A stretch of DNA of 36,690 nucleotides from Prochlorococcus sp. AG-436-C13 (lineage in GTDB: Bacteria; Cyanobacteriota; Cyanobacteriia; PCC-6307; Cyanobiaceae). Positions 14,410 to 22,994 of the stretch are shown here, piece by piece. The position numbers and the translations under genes were made by a program. The stretch is taken from positions 1 to 36,690 of the forward strand of contig QCPC01000016.1 in the NCBI GenBank assembly GCA_003212695.1. The letters are read 5' to 3'. Numbering within the stretch: the stretch's first letter is position 1; the number at the start of each line of letters is the position of its first letter. The notes beneath the pieces are model-generated. The model saw nothing but the letters and a program-made list of their open reading frames with translations, made no database searches and was not told the DNA's origin.

Positions 14410-17400
14410 ATGACCAGCAGCGGCAAAATCAGAATCTATGAGCTTTCCAGAGATTTGCATCTGGATAATAAAGAGGTGCTAGACGCTGCTAAAAAACTTT
14501 CAATCTCTGCGAAAAGTCACAGCAGTTCTATTAGTGATGAAGATGCAAAAAAAATTAAGACTTTACTTTTAAGCAAAAGCAATAAAAAAGATGATTCATC
14601 TAAGACAAAACAAAAATCAAATAAAGAAATACTTACTCTAAAAAAAGCAGTTAAATCTTCCCTTAAAGGATCAATTGCAAATGATCATCAAGATAGAAAT
14701 TTAAAAAGCAAGACAGATAAAAACAATAAATCTTCTATAGATCTTCCAAAAAAAACAATTGCTAAGTCTCCTAGTAGACCAACGACTCTGAAAGTAAGCA
14801 AAGACAAAAAACCTTCTCCACTATCTGAAAACAAACCTTCTCTTTCGTCCCCAAAGCCTCCTATATCTCCTGCACCTCAAACTCAAAAAGTTCAAGCACC
14901 TATTCCAAGGAATTCTGCTATAGATACAAACAATATTAAAACTAAACAACCCAAAGCGAAGCCAAAAATTATTGGCAAACCAAAATCAGCCTCACAAATA
15001 AATTCTAATGAATTAATTAAAAAGCCTTTAACACCGACTCATATCAATCAATCTAAAAAAATAGAAAGGCCTAATCCCCAAGTGCCTCAAAGACCAATAG
15101 CACCTCCTCCTCGTCCAAAAGTACAAAAAGTACAGCCTATATCCACTCAGCAAACAAGGACTTCGAAACCTTCATTACCTATTTCAAATCAACGCACGAA
15201 TATTCCTCAAAGAAATTCTTCGGGAGAAAAACGAGGCAATAAACCAGCAATTAATTTGCCAAACAAGCCAACGCCTGGCCAACCTCCATCTAAAGGTAAT
15301 CGTGTAGAACTAGTTGGAGCACCCATAAGACGCAATAATAAAAAAGCACCTACTAATCCCATTAGGAGAGGGTCTAAAGATCGCGATTTTCGACCTGGGG
15401 TTTCAAAGCAAAACCATCCATCAAATAGACCAGTTGGACAAAGGAAACCTGAAGGAGTTGATCGTTCTCCAAAAATGCGTCCTAGGCCAGGGATGCCTCT
15501 TGGAATGCGTAAGCCAGTTTCGCCAGGGGAGCTTATGCAATTGCAGAAGCCCTCTAATAATGTTACTCCTCCTATCAAGAGAAATGAAATATCCAAAGGC
15601 GGTAAAAGAGATAGTAGTACCCCAACACCTAAACCTCCCAGCAATAGACCTACTCCTTCGACTGCACCTAAAAGGCCGCCGTCTAGAGCAGGAGCAGCAA
15701 GCTCAGCCAGGAAGAGAAAACCTGATTGGGATGATGCAGCTAAGCTAGAGGCTTTAAGAAACAAATCACCTCAAAAACAACGACAAAAGGTTCACATAAT
15801 CGGGGAGAATGATGATGCTCTAACCACAGAGACCAGTGGATTTGCCGGTGGTCAACAAGCAATACTAGTTTCAGCAAGTTTAGCTCGTCCCTCAACTCCG
15901 AAATCAAAGGCCAGCAAAAGCGGTGCTTCCAAGCCAACAGGAGCAATTAGAAAGCGAAAAAAAGAATCTACTCGTCAAAGACAACGTAGAAGGGCAATGG
16001 AATTGCGTGCAGCGCGTGAAGCAAAGCAAGTACGTCCTGAGATGATAATTGTTCCCGAGGAGAACATTACCGTTCAAGAACTTGCTGACAAACTTAGTGT
16101 TGAAAGTTCCGAAATCATCAAGTCTCTATTCTTTAAAGGCATAACAGCTACCGTAACTCAGTCGTTAGATCTACAAACCATTGAAACTGTCGCCGAAGAA
16201 TTCGGCGTACCTGTATTACAAGACGATGCAGAAGAAGCTGCAAAGAAAACTGTAGAAATGATCGAAGAGACAGATTTGAAACATTTAATCAGACGCCCAC
16301 CTGTTGTTACAGTTATGGGACATGTGGACCATGGGAAAACCAGCCTATTAGATGCAATTCGTAAATCCAGAGTCGCTGCTGGAGAAGCGGGTGGTATTAC
16401 TCAACATATTGGTGCTTATCAAGTTGAAGTGAATCATGACAAAAAGCTGCGCAAGCTTACTTTTCTAGACACACCTGGTCATGAGGCTTTTACAGCAATG
16501 CGTGCAAGAGGTACAAAAGTAACTGACGTAGCTGTTCTTGTAGTGGCAGCAGATGATGGTGTAAGGCCTCAAACCTTAGAAGCAATTAGTCACGCTCGAG
16601 CAGCGAAAGTTCCTATTGTGGTTGCAATAAATAAAATAGACAAAGAGGGAGCCTCTCCTGATCGCGTAAAAAAAGAATTATCTGAACAAGAACTTGTAGC
16701 TGAAGACTGGGGAGGAGATGTAGTAATGATGCCTGTAAGTGCCATTAAAGGAGAAAATATAGACAAATTATTGGAAATGATTCTTCTTGTCACTGAAGTC
16801 GAAGATCTTCAAGCAAATCCAGACCGTCTAGCCAAAGGGACTGTAGTAGAGGCACATTTAGACAAAGCAAAAGGTCCTGTTGCAACATTGCTTGTTCAAA
16901 ATGGAACACTTAGATCAGGAAATGTTCTAGCAGCTGGCCCCGTACTTGGGAAAGTGCGTGCTATGGTTGATGAAAATGGGAAGAGGCTAAAAGAAGCTGG
17001 GCCATCATGCCCAGTAGAAGCTCTTGGCTTTAGTGAAGTTCCTACAGCAGGAGATGAATTTGAGGTTTATCCTGATGAGAAATCTGCAAGAAGTGTAGTT
17101 GGAGAAAGAGCATCTGATGCTAGAGCTACTAGACTGGCTCAACAAATGGCTTCAAGAAGAGTTTCTCTTGCCTCTATTTCTAGTGAAGCTAATGATGGAG
17201 ATTTAAAAGAGCTAAATCTTATTCTTAAGGCTGATGTTCAAGGAAGTGTAGAAGCAATTCTAGGCTCTTTAGAACAGTTGCCCAAAGATGAAGTTCAAGT
17301 AAGGGTTCTACTTTCTGCACCTGGAGAGATAACAGAAACTGATGTAGATCTTGCTGCGGCATCAGGAGCAGTAATTATTGGCTTCAATACTTCCATGGCT

Positions 17401-17820
17401 TCTGGAGCAAAAAGAGCAGCAGATGCTAATAGCGTTGATGTTCGAGAATATGAGGTAATCTACAAACTTCTTGAAGACATACAACTAGCAATGGAAGGGC
17501 TACTAGAACCAGATTTAGTGGAAGAAAAAACCGGGGAGGCCGAAGTAAGAGCTATTTTCACTATCGGCAAGAGTGCAGTAGCAGGTTGCTATATAACTAG
17601 TGGTAAGCTACAAAGAAATTGTAAAGTCCGAGTTAAAAGATCTGGAGAAATAGTTTTTGAAGGAGATCTTGACTCCTTAAGACGTAATAAAGATGTAGTC
17701 AAAGATGTATCAAGCGGATTTGAATGTGGAATTGGCTGCGATAGATTTGCTAATTGGAAAGAAGGTGATCTAATTGAAGGTTATAAATTGGTAACTCAAC
17801 GCAGAAAATTGACTACTTAA
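14410..17820 (+). CDS. infB: Translation initiation factor IF-2
   Basis: IF-2 is the GTPase that places initiator tRNA on the 30S subunit and promotes subunit joining. The protein is 1136 residues, long even for a cyanobacterium. Residues 1-~550 are a Lys/Pro/Ser/Gln-rich low-complexity region, with a small N-terminal IF2 domain at the very start ([20 protein letters not shown]). A second IF2_N domain ([20 protein letters not shown]) precedes the GTPase core. G motifs are all present: GHVDHGKT (637-644), [17 protein letters not shown] and SAI. The C-terminal barrel that binds fMet-tRNA follows ([20 protein letters not shown]). It is the last gene of the rimP operon. Start is ATG at 14410. Confidence 0.98.
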   Translation: MTSSGKIRIYELSRDLHLDNKEVLDAAKKLSISAKSHSSSISDEDAKKIKTLLLSKSNKKDDSSKTKQKSNKEILTLKKAVKSSLKGSIANDHQDRNLKSKTDKNNKSSIDLPKKTIAKSPSRPTTLKVSKDKKPSPLSENKPSLSSPKPPISPAPQTQKVQAPIPRNSAIDTNNIKTKQPKAKPKIIGKPKSASQINSNELIKKPLTPTHINQSKKIERPNPQVPQRPIAPPPRPKVQKVQPISTQQTRTSKPSLPISNQRTNIPQRNSSGEKRGNKPAINLPNKPTPGQPPSKGNRVELVGAPIRRNNKKAPTNPIRRGSKDRDFRPGVSKQNHPSNRPVGQRKPEGVDRSPKMRPRPGMPLGMRKPVSPGELMQLQKPSNNVTPPIKRNEISKGGKRDSSTPTPKPPSNRPTPSTAPKRPPSRAGAASSARKRKPDWDDAAKLEALRNKSPQKQRQKVHIIGENDDALTTETSGFAGGQQAILVSASLARPSTPKSKASKSGASKPTGAIRKRKKESTRQRQRRRAMELRAAREAKQVRPEMIIVPEENITVQELADKLSVESSEIIKSLFFKGITATVTQSLDLQTIETVAEEFGVPVLQDDAEEAAKKTVEMIEETDLKHLIRRPPVVTVMGHVDHGKTSLLDAIRKSRVAAGEAGGITQHIGAYQVEVNHDKKLRKLTFLDTPGHEAFTAMRARGTKVTDVAVLVVAADDGVRPQTLEAISHARAAKVPIVVAINKIDKEGASPDRVKKELSEQELVAEDWGGDVVMMPVSAIKGENIDKLLEMILLVTEVEDLQANPDRLAKGTVVEAHLDKAKGPVATLLVQNGTLRSGNVLAAGPVLGKVRAMVDENGKRLKEAGPSCPVEALGFSEVPTAGDEFEVYPDEKSARSVVGERASDARATRLAQQMASRRVSLASISSEANDGDLKELNLILKADVQGSVEAILGSLEQLPKDEVQVRVLLSAPGEITETDVDLAAASGAVIIGFNTSMASGAKRAADANSVDVREYEVIYKLLEDIQLAMEGLLEPDLVEEKTGEAEVRAIFTIGKSAVAGCYITSGKLQRNCKVRVKRSGEIVFEGDLDSLRRNKDVVKDVSSGFECGIGCDRFANWKEGDLIEGYKLVTQRRKLTT

Positions 17821-17872
17821 AAAGCAAATATTATCTACTAAGAAACAGTTAACAAAAAAATCTAATTAGACT

Positions 17873-18109
17873 TTATTCACTCTTAGTACGATCTAAAACA
17901 ATGAAAGTTAGAAAAATCAAAAAAGCACTTAATTGGATTACAAAATCATTAAACAACACATTTTCACCAGCCAATGATCTAAGACCCATTATCAAAAGTC
18001 CAATTCCTGCAGATGCAGTTAATGCTATCCAAATAACTTTCCTAATCCCCTTAAAAGGATTTTTTGATTCATTTAAAAGTTTTTCACGAAGTTTAGGATC
18101 TAAATTCAA
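17873..18109 (-). CDS. Small two-helix membrane protein, DUF3493 (LPA3-related) type
   Basis: This 78-residue protein begins with a polar segment MNLDPKLREKLLNESKNPF, then KGIRKVIWIALTASAGIGLLI and a second hydrophobic stretch LSAFLIFLTFIVLDR. This gives two predicted membrane helices at about residues 25-44 and 54-71. The pattern of acidic/basic lead (P-L-x-x-L...E...P..G.R...) followed by two helices resembles DUF3493, a cyanobacteria/chloroplast family that includes plant LPA3, connected with photosystem II assembly. The family call is from memory of the pattern and the function is inference. The only usable start is TTG at 18107-18109. It is convergent with infB, and its start lies 18 bases from the tRNA-Thr gene on the other strand. 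Confidence 0.72.
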   Translation of the reverse strand: MNLDPKLREKLLNESKNPFKGIRKVIWIALTASAGIGLLIMGLRSLAGENVLFNDFVIQLSAFLIFLTFIVLDRTKSE

Positions 18110-18127
18110 GGTAAAATTCCGTTAAGA

Positions 18128-18199
18128 GCCGGTGTAGCTCAGAGGTAGAGCAACTGATTCGTAACCAGTAGGCCAGCGGTTCAATTCCGCTCACCGGCA
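18128..18199 (+). tRNA. trnT: tRNA-Thr (anticodon CGT)
   Basis: This is a complete cloverleaf of 72 bases without encoded CCA. The acceptor stem GCCGGTG (18128-18134) pairs perfectly with CACCGGC (18192-18198). The D arm is GCTC/GAGC. The anticodon arm is ACTGA-TTCGTAA-CCAGT, with anticodon CGT at 18160-18162. The T arm is AGCGG-TTCAATT-CCGCT. The innermost anticodon-stem pair is an A·C mismatch (18157/18165), noted under findings. A strong hairpin terminator follows at 18234. Confidence 0.96.
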
Positions 18200-18233
18200 T
18201 TAGTTTTTGAGAATAAACTCAACCAAACAATAT

Positions 18234-18265
18234 AAAAAGAAGGAGCTAATAAGCTCCTTCTTTTT
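18234..18265 (+). terminator. Strong, symmetric Rho-independent terminator after tRNA-Thr
   Basis: A perfect 14-base-pair inverted repeat has arms 18234-18247 and 18252-18265 around an AATA loop. The left arm begins with five A and the right arm ends with five T, so it can work in both directions. It most simply ends the tRNA-Thr transcript and would also block transcription entering from the right. Confidence 0.85.
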
Positions 18266-18299
18266 ATCAAGTTATAAAATAACCATCGATTATTGTAAA

Positions 18300-18622
18300 T
18301 AGAAATCGAAGCTTCTGGCTTCGGCACCTGGGGCCAAGTTTCTAGGGGTTAGGCCTATTCTCCTGTAAGGGCACCTATACGATGCAATAGAAGTATCGAC
18401 TGAATTGACGCACCTAAATCATTGATCCTTGTCGCTTCAGACGAAGGCCTACATTTTATTGAGACTGTTGGAGCAGGGGCCAGAGGTCATGCTGCTTCTA
18501 ACAAATACTCAGGTGGAGTATCTACCATAATTAGGCTCCTCCTTGAATTCGATACATACATCTTTGCTGTATCTGCCCATCAAAGCAATCAGTCTTTATG
18601 CGCATTGCATTTTAAATTTTTC
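18300..18622 (+). ncRNA. Candidate structured RNA, or relic gene, in a GC-rich intergenic block (strand uncertain)
   Basis: Between the tRNA terminator and the next gene there is no convincing protein gene, yet the base composition jumps: positions 18301-18540 are about 47% G+C by hand count in an AT-rich genome. Short perfect hairpins recur: CGAAGC/GCTTCG (18307-18312 with 18318-18323), CTTC/GAAG (18435-18438 with 18443-18446), GGTGGA/TCTACC with one G·T (18512-18526) and GATACA/TGTATC (18551-18556 with 18568-18573). The block ends with GCAAT/ATTGC (18585-18589 with 18604-18608) followed by a T/A-rich tail like a terminator. A 68-codon frame from a TTG at 18422 to 18628 exists on the plus strand, but I recognise no family in it. 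It does not match tmRNA, RNase P RNA or SRP RNA by their usual consensus motifs. Confidence 0.35.
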
Positions 18623-18654
18623 CGTTAGATAATTGTTGTTTGTTCAATTTAAAT

Positions 18655-18795
18655 ATGCAAGTGAATCCTACGGATTCAAGAGCAATAACAGCAAAGGCTT
18701 CTTAAGAAAATTTAGCAGAAGAAAAACACCAGCCTATTACTTCATCTTTTCCATCTAGCTATCAAAAGGAAGAAAGTATATTTAGAGTTTTATGA
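18655..18795 (+). pseudogene. Short interrupted reading frame (possible gene remnant)
   Basis: An ATG at 18655 opens a frame reading MQVNPTDSRAITAKAS, then TAA at 18703, and the same frame continues for 29 further codons (ENLAEEKHQPITSSFPSSYQ...) to TGA at 18793. The residue composition is protein-like and not what random AT-rich DNA would give, which suggests a decayed small gene or a gene with a point nonsense change. No family is recognised and chance cannot be excluded at this length. Confidence 0.25.
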
Positions 18796-18866
18796 ACGAA
18801 AAGAGAGACTTTAAGCTATTATTTCTCAATCAATTAGTGATTTATTAAGAATCCAATAAATCAAAG

Positions 18867-20468
18867 ATGAGCCTGAAATTATCTTCTGCCAAGAATATAG
18901 ATAATGCAAAAGTATTAATTATTCGACTTCCATGTAATCCAATCTTTCCTATTGGGCCAGTATATCTTGCCGATCACCTTCATAAATGCTTTCCGAAACT
19001 ACCTCAAAGAATTCTTGATCTTGCTGCTTTACCAGTTATCGATGTTGAAAGAATATTAATAGCCAATATCAAAATTTTCAAACCTTCATTACTGGTATTT
19101 TCATGGAGAGACATACAAATATATGCTCCTGTTGATGGTAGAGGAGGAAATCCCTTACAACATTCATTCGAAGCCTTTTATGCAAAGAACCCTTTTAAAA
19201 GACTTAGAGGTGCATTTGGTGGAATGAAATTAATGCAAAGCCATTATGGAGAACTCTGGAGAAATCAACGATTAATCAAAAGTGGGCTCAAGGAAGCAAA
19301 AACTTTCAATAAAGATGCTAGGGCTGTCATAGGTGGAGGGGCAGTTAGTGTTTTTTATGAGCAACTTGGCAAATCTCTACCAAAAGGAACCATTGTTTCT
19401 ATAGGAGAAGGAGAGCCCTTATTGGAAAAACTACTTCTTGGGGAAGATATATCTCAAGAAAGATGTTATGTAGTTGGGACACCACCTCGCTCTGGCCTAA
19501 TACATGAACAACCAATAAGTCCTACTAAAACTGCTTGCGACTACTCATACATTTCTTCTATCTGGCCTCAAATGAACTGGTATCTCGAAGGAGGTGATTT
19601 CTACATAGGAGTTCAAACTAAAAGAGGTTGCCCTCACAACTGTTGTTACTGCGTTTATACAGTTGTTGAAGGCAAACAAGTAAGAGTCAACTCTACTAAT
19701 GAAGTTATCAAAGAAATCAAACAACTATATGAACTAGGGATACGAAATATATGGTTTACAGATGCACAATTTATTCCTGCTCGTCGTTATATAGAAGATG
19801 CTAAAAAACTTCTCAAGGCAATTTATGACGAGAAAATGACTGGCATACGTTGGGCCGCATACATTAGAGCAGATAATCTTGATGCAGAACTAGCTAAATT
19901 AATGGTAGATACAGGGATGAGTTATTTTGAAATTGGCATAACTTCTGGATCACAAGAATTAGTTAGAAAAATGCGTATGGGCTATAACTTGCGAACAGTT
20001 TTGCAAAATTGCATTTTGCTTGCTGATGCTGGCTTTACTGATCAAGTCTCAGTGAATTACTCATTCAATGTTATTGACGAAACTCCAAAGACTATTAGAC
20101 AAACTGTTGCTTATCATAGAGAATTAGAAAAAATTTTTGGGGAAGACAAAGTTGAACCCGCAATTTTCTTTATAGGCCTGCAACCTCATACTCATCTAGA
20201 ACAATATGGTTTTGAACAAGGTTTAATAAAGCCTGACTATAATCCTATGAGCATGATGCCATGGACAGCTCGTAAACTTTTGTGGAACCCTGAACCAATG
20301 GGAAAACTTTTTGGGAAAATATGCTTAGAGGCATTTGAATTGTCCCCGGACAATTTTGGTAGAACTGTTATAAATCTGCTGGAAAGAGACTATGGTATTG
20401 CCCCCCTTGAAGAAGCATTACGAGCACCATTGGAAGGTCGACCCGCATTAGCCAAAGCAGTACGATAG
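18867..20468 (+). CDS. Radical SAM protein with N-terminal cobalamin-binding-like domain, function unknown
   Basis: This 533-residue protein belongs to the radical SAM superfamily. The iron-sulfur cluster motif CxxxCxxC is at Cys255, Cys259 and Cys262 (RGCPHNCCYCVY). The first ~230 residues look like the Rossmann-type domain that in related enzymes binds cobalamin (IIRLPCNPIFPIGPVYLADH..., later AVIGGGAVSVFYEQL and VSIGEGEP), although no DxHxxG motif is visible. The later part has features of the radical SAM barrel (FEIGITSGSQELVRKMRMGYN). Members similar to this are widespread in cyanobacteria with no assigned reaction known to me. Its last 79 bases overlap convergently with the CPBP protease gene. 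Start is ATG at 18867. Confidence 0.88.
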   Translation: MSLKLSSAKNIDNAKVLIIRLPCNPIFPIGPVYLADHLHKCFPKLPQRILDLAALPVIDVERILIANIKIFKPSLLVFSWRDIQIYAPVDGRGGNPLQHSFEAFYAKNPFKRLRGAFGGMKLMQSHYGELWRNQRLIKSGLKEAKTFNKDARAVIGGGAVSVFYEQLGKSLPKGTIVSIGEGEPLLEKLLLGEDISQERCYVVGTPPRSGLIHEQPISPTKTACDYSYISSIWPQMNWYLEGGDFYIGVQTKRGCPHNCCYCVYTVVEGKQVRVNSTNEVIKEIKQLYELGIRNIWFTDAQFIPARRYIEDAKKLLKAIYDEKMTGIRWAAYIRADNLDAELAKLMVDTGMSYFEIGITSGSQELVRKMRMGYNLRTVLQNCILLADAGFTDQVSVNYSFNVIDETPKTIRQTVAYHRELEKIFGEDKVEPAIFFIGLQPHTHLEQYGFEQGLIKPDYNPMSMMPWTARKLLWNPEPMGKLFGKICLEAFELSPDNFGRTVINLLERDYGIAPLEEALRAPLEGRPALAKAVR

Positions 20469-21268
20469 AAAAAAAGAATCAATAAAAGGCAAAGAATACC
20501 TGTAAAACTTCCTATAGGATTAGGAGAAAATCTACCAGGTCCAATTAGCCATGTAGGTGTAGTTTTTGATATATCTATGATATCTACGTTAATAAAAAAC
20601 CATAACCCAACTAACCCTCCATGTAAACCTATACAACCACTTATAGATCCATTATCTAATATTCTTCTTATGCCAAGAACTAAGCCCAATAAAAACAAAC
20701 CAAACAAAAGAGCAATCAACTCAAAAAGACCTAAGTCTAACTTCAAAAATGCAATTATATGAGAAAAACTAAAGAACATTGCCTGCACAGGGATACCCCA
20801 AATTGGGCCTAGCAAAAGATTCGCCTCATTCCATAACCAACCACGAAAAATTAGTTCTTCTGCAAATCCCACAACAAGGCCCAAAAAAATTGCATTCAAT
20901 AAATATGTAAAACCTAAAGGATCAGCAAATTCAACCCAACGGCCATAAAAAATTGGTATTAAAATAAAGAATATCAATGCTACAGCCATAATTAATCCCT
21001 TTAAGTAGGTCTTATAAAAAAAAGTCTTATTTACAAAACCAAGTCCCAAAGAAAGCCAGGTTTCTTGTTTTTTCCATCTAAACTCTGCCCAACTAGGAAG
21101 AAGTATTAAAAACAAGCCAAAGGTAAAAAATGTCCCCAAAAGATCGAGTTTATTTTGCTCTTGAATGAAAGGAAGGAGACGAAAAGGTTGGGCTAATATC
21201 CAACCCAATAAATATAAAATAGGGAAAAATGATAATGTTGGAATCCAACTGCGACGACGTTGTCGCAA
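20390..21268 (-). CDS. CPBP family intramembrane metalloprotease (Abi/Rce1-like)
   Basis: This 292-residue multi-spanning membrane protein has about eight hydrophobic segments. The CPBP (CaaX protease and bacteriocin-processing) motifs are in order: EExxxR as AEELIFRGW (Glu137, Glu138, Arg142), FxxxH as FFSFSH ending at His170, and a further His216 in GCIGLHGG. In this family these residues bind zinc and cut within the membrane; the substrate is unknown. The start is uncertain: the TTG at 21266-21268 is used, but the frame is open back to 21313 without an ATG. The C-terminal ~25 residues are encoded antisense to the 3' end of the radical SAM gene. It follows clpS by 32 bases on the same strand. 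Confidence 0.87.
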   Translation of the reverse strand: MRQRRRSWIPTLSFFPILYLLGWILAQPFRLLPFIQEQNKLDLLGTFFTFGLFLILLPSWAEFRWKKQETWLSLGLGFVNKTFFYKTYLKGLIMAVALIFFILIPIFYGRWVEFADPLGFTYLLNAIFLGLVVGFAEELIFRGWLWNEANLLLGPIWGIPVQAMFFSFSHIIAFLKLDLGLFELIALLFGLFLLGLVLGIRRILDNGSISGCIGLHGGLVGLWFFINVDIIDISKTTPTWLIGPGRFSPNPIGSFTGILCLLLILFFYRTALANAGRPSNGARNASSRGAIP

Positions 21269-21300
21269 CCAATTCTCCCAACGTACAGGAATTAAATAAA

Positions 21301-21612
21301 TCAGCTTTCTAATTCAATAGTACTTGTTAAACCTTTACTCTTAAGGGATTCTGAATAAAACTCAGCTGGCTCTATATCGCAAACTATTACTAAGCCTATT
21401 CCAGTTTCATGTGTTTCCAGCATTATTGCCATTGCATCTTGCTCACTTAACTGTGGAACAACCTGTCGCAAGGTTTTCACAACATAATCCATAGTATTAA
21501 CAGGATCATTGTGAAGCAGAACCTTATAGCGAGGAGATGTCTTCCTCACTCCCTGCACTTGTTTTTCAATAACAGCAGAACCACTAGAGTTGCTGCTAGG
21601 ATTGCCCACCAT
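21301..21612 (-). CDS. clpS: ATP-dependent Clp protease adaptor ClpS
   Basis: ClpS delivers substrates bearing N-end rule degrons to ClpA/ClpC for degradation. The 103-residue length is normal: a flexible N-terminal extension (about 25 residues) that enters the Clp ATPase, then the folded core. Core signatures are YKVLLHNDPVNTMDYVVKTL, LSEQDAMAIMLETHETG and CDIEPAEFYSESLKSKGLTS. Asp/Asn in the HNDPVNTMDYV segment line the degron pocket. Start is ATG at 21610-21612. It lies 59 bases after dapL on the same strand and is followed by the CPBP protease gene. Confidence 0.96.
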   Translation of the reverse strand: MVGNPSSNSSGSAVIEKQVQGVRKTSPRYKVLLHNDPVNTMDYVVKTLRQVVPQLSEQDAMAIMLETHETGIGLVIVCDIEPAEFYSESLKSKGLTSTIELES

Positions 21613-21671
21613 GAAAAAACACCTAATTAAGCAAACGGTAGATTCATCTGAATTTTATAACAGAACGAAAG

Positions 21672-22898
21672 TTAAATACTAGCAATCCTTCGCATAGCTT
21701 CTTCTACATTATTCCTGCTATTAAACGCAGACAATCTAAAATATCCTTCTCCAGCGGCACCAAACCCACTACCAGGAGTACCTACAATATTTGCTTTATT
21801 AAGAAGAAAATCAAAAAATCCCCATGAATCCATCCCATTAGGAGATTCTATCCAGACATATGGAGCATTTTCGCCTCCATAAACTTTATAACCCGCAACA
21901 GTTAATTTTTCTCTAATAATTGCTGCATTTTCCATATAAAAACTAACAAGATTTTTCGTCTGAGATTGTCCTTCTAATGAATAAACTGCCTCTGCACCTC
22001 TCTGAACAATATAGCTAACTCCATTGAACTTAGTGCTTTGTCTACGATTCCATAATGACCATAAATCGATCTCATCTCCTTTTACAGTTTTACCCTGAAG
22101 ACATTTTGGAATAACAGTGTAAGCACAACGTGTTCCTGTAAATCCAGCATTTTTAGAAAATGAGCGAAATTCAATTGCACAATCTTTTGCTCCTTGAATT
22201 TCAAAAATTGAATGAGGTAATAAAGGGTCTTGAATAAACGATTCATAAGCTGCATCAAAAAGAATTAAAGAATTATGTTCTTTGGCAAAAGTCACCCAAT
22301 TAATTAATTGCTCTTTACTTGCAACTGCTCCAGTTGGGTTGTTTGGAAAGCATAAATAAATCAAATCAACTGGCTCAGAAGGTAGTTCAGCTTTAAACCC
22401 ATTTTCGGCATTTAAAGCGATATAAGAAAGCCCTTCATAATGTCCCGTAAGTGATGCATCTCCTGTTCGACCAGCCATCACATTGCTATCTACATAAACC
22501 GGATATACCGGATCAGTAACAGCAATTCTATTTCCTGCTCCCAAAATATCCAGAATATTACTGCTATCACATTTTGAACCATCTGAGACGAAAATTTCTT
22601 CAGCAGAAATTGCACAACCTCTCTTCTTAAAATCATTTTCGGCTATTGCTTCACGCAGCCATAAATATCCTTGTTCAGGACCATATCCTCGAAAGCCTGC
22701 ATTAGTGCCCATTTCGTCAATTGCCGCTTTCATAGCCTTGCAGCATGCTTGGGGCAAAGGCTCAGTCACATCGCCAATACCCAAGCGAATAAGACTTGCT
22801 TCTTTATTAGATTCACAAAAAGTGTTTACTCTTCTGGAGATCTCCGGAAAAAGATAACCAGCTTTAAGTTTTAAGTAATTGCTGTTGACCTGAACCAC
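21672..22898 (-). CDS. dapL: LL-diaminopimelate aminotransferase
   Basis: DapL converts tetrahydrodipicolinate directly to LL-2,6-diaminopimelate using glutamate as amino donor. This is the short lysine/peptidoglycan route used by cyanobacteria, plants and some other bacteria. The 408-residue fold-type I PLP enzyme starts [17 protein letters not shown], a hallmark of this family. Other marks are [38 protein letters not shown], and the Schiff-base Lys249 in [17 protein letters not shown]. Start is GTG at 22896-22898. It is divergent from the large radical SAM gene with 96 bases between starts. Confidence 0.97.
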   Translation of the reverse strand: MVQVNSNYLKLKAGYLFPEISRRVNTFCESNKEASLIRLGIGDVTEPLPQACCKAMKAAIDEMGTNAGFRGYGPEQGYLWLREAIAENDFKKRGCAISAEEIFVSDGSKCDSSNILDILGAGNRIAVTDPVYPVYVDSNVMAGRTGDASLTGHYEGLSYIALNAENGFKAELPSEPVDLIYLCFPNNPTGAVASKEQLINWVTFAKEHNSLILFDAAYESFIQDPLLPHSIFEIQGAKDCAIEFRSFSKNAGFTGTRCAYTVIPKCLQGKTVKGDEIDLWSLWNRRQSTKFNGVSYIVQRGAEAVYSLEGQSQTKNLVSFYMENAAIIREKLTVAGYKVYGGENAPYVWIESPNGMDSWGFFDFLLNKANIVGTPGSGFGAAGEGYFRLSAFNSRNNVEEAMRRIASI

Positions 22899-22994
22899 GA
22901 TAATAAAAATTTAAGCCTTTTATATACTGCCTTGAAAAGGTACCTAAGTGAAGAAAAAATGCATACGATATAGAAAGAAAATTATTTTTCTGCT

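Noticed and set aside
15207-15764. 185-codon minus-strand frame inside infB
   Set aside because: It is antisense to the Lys/Pro-rich part of infB; the Gly/Leu-rich translation is a mirror of that composition and no family is seen.
17901-18125. 74-codon plus-strand frame opposite the DUF3493 gene
   Set aside because: The minus-strand product has two clear membrane helices and a family-like pattern, while this frame has only basic low-information sequence.
18300-18622. Two-piece tmRNA, RNase P RNA or SRP RNA in the GC-rich block
   Set aside because: I looked on both strands for the tmRNA T-loop and tag-peptide codons, the GAGGAAAGTCC segment of RNase P RNA and the GGTCAGG/GGAAG motifs of SRP RNA and found none. 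The block is left as unidentified.
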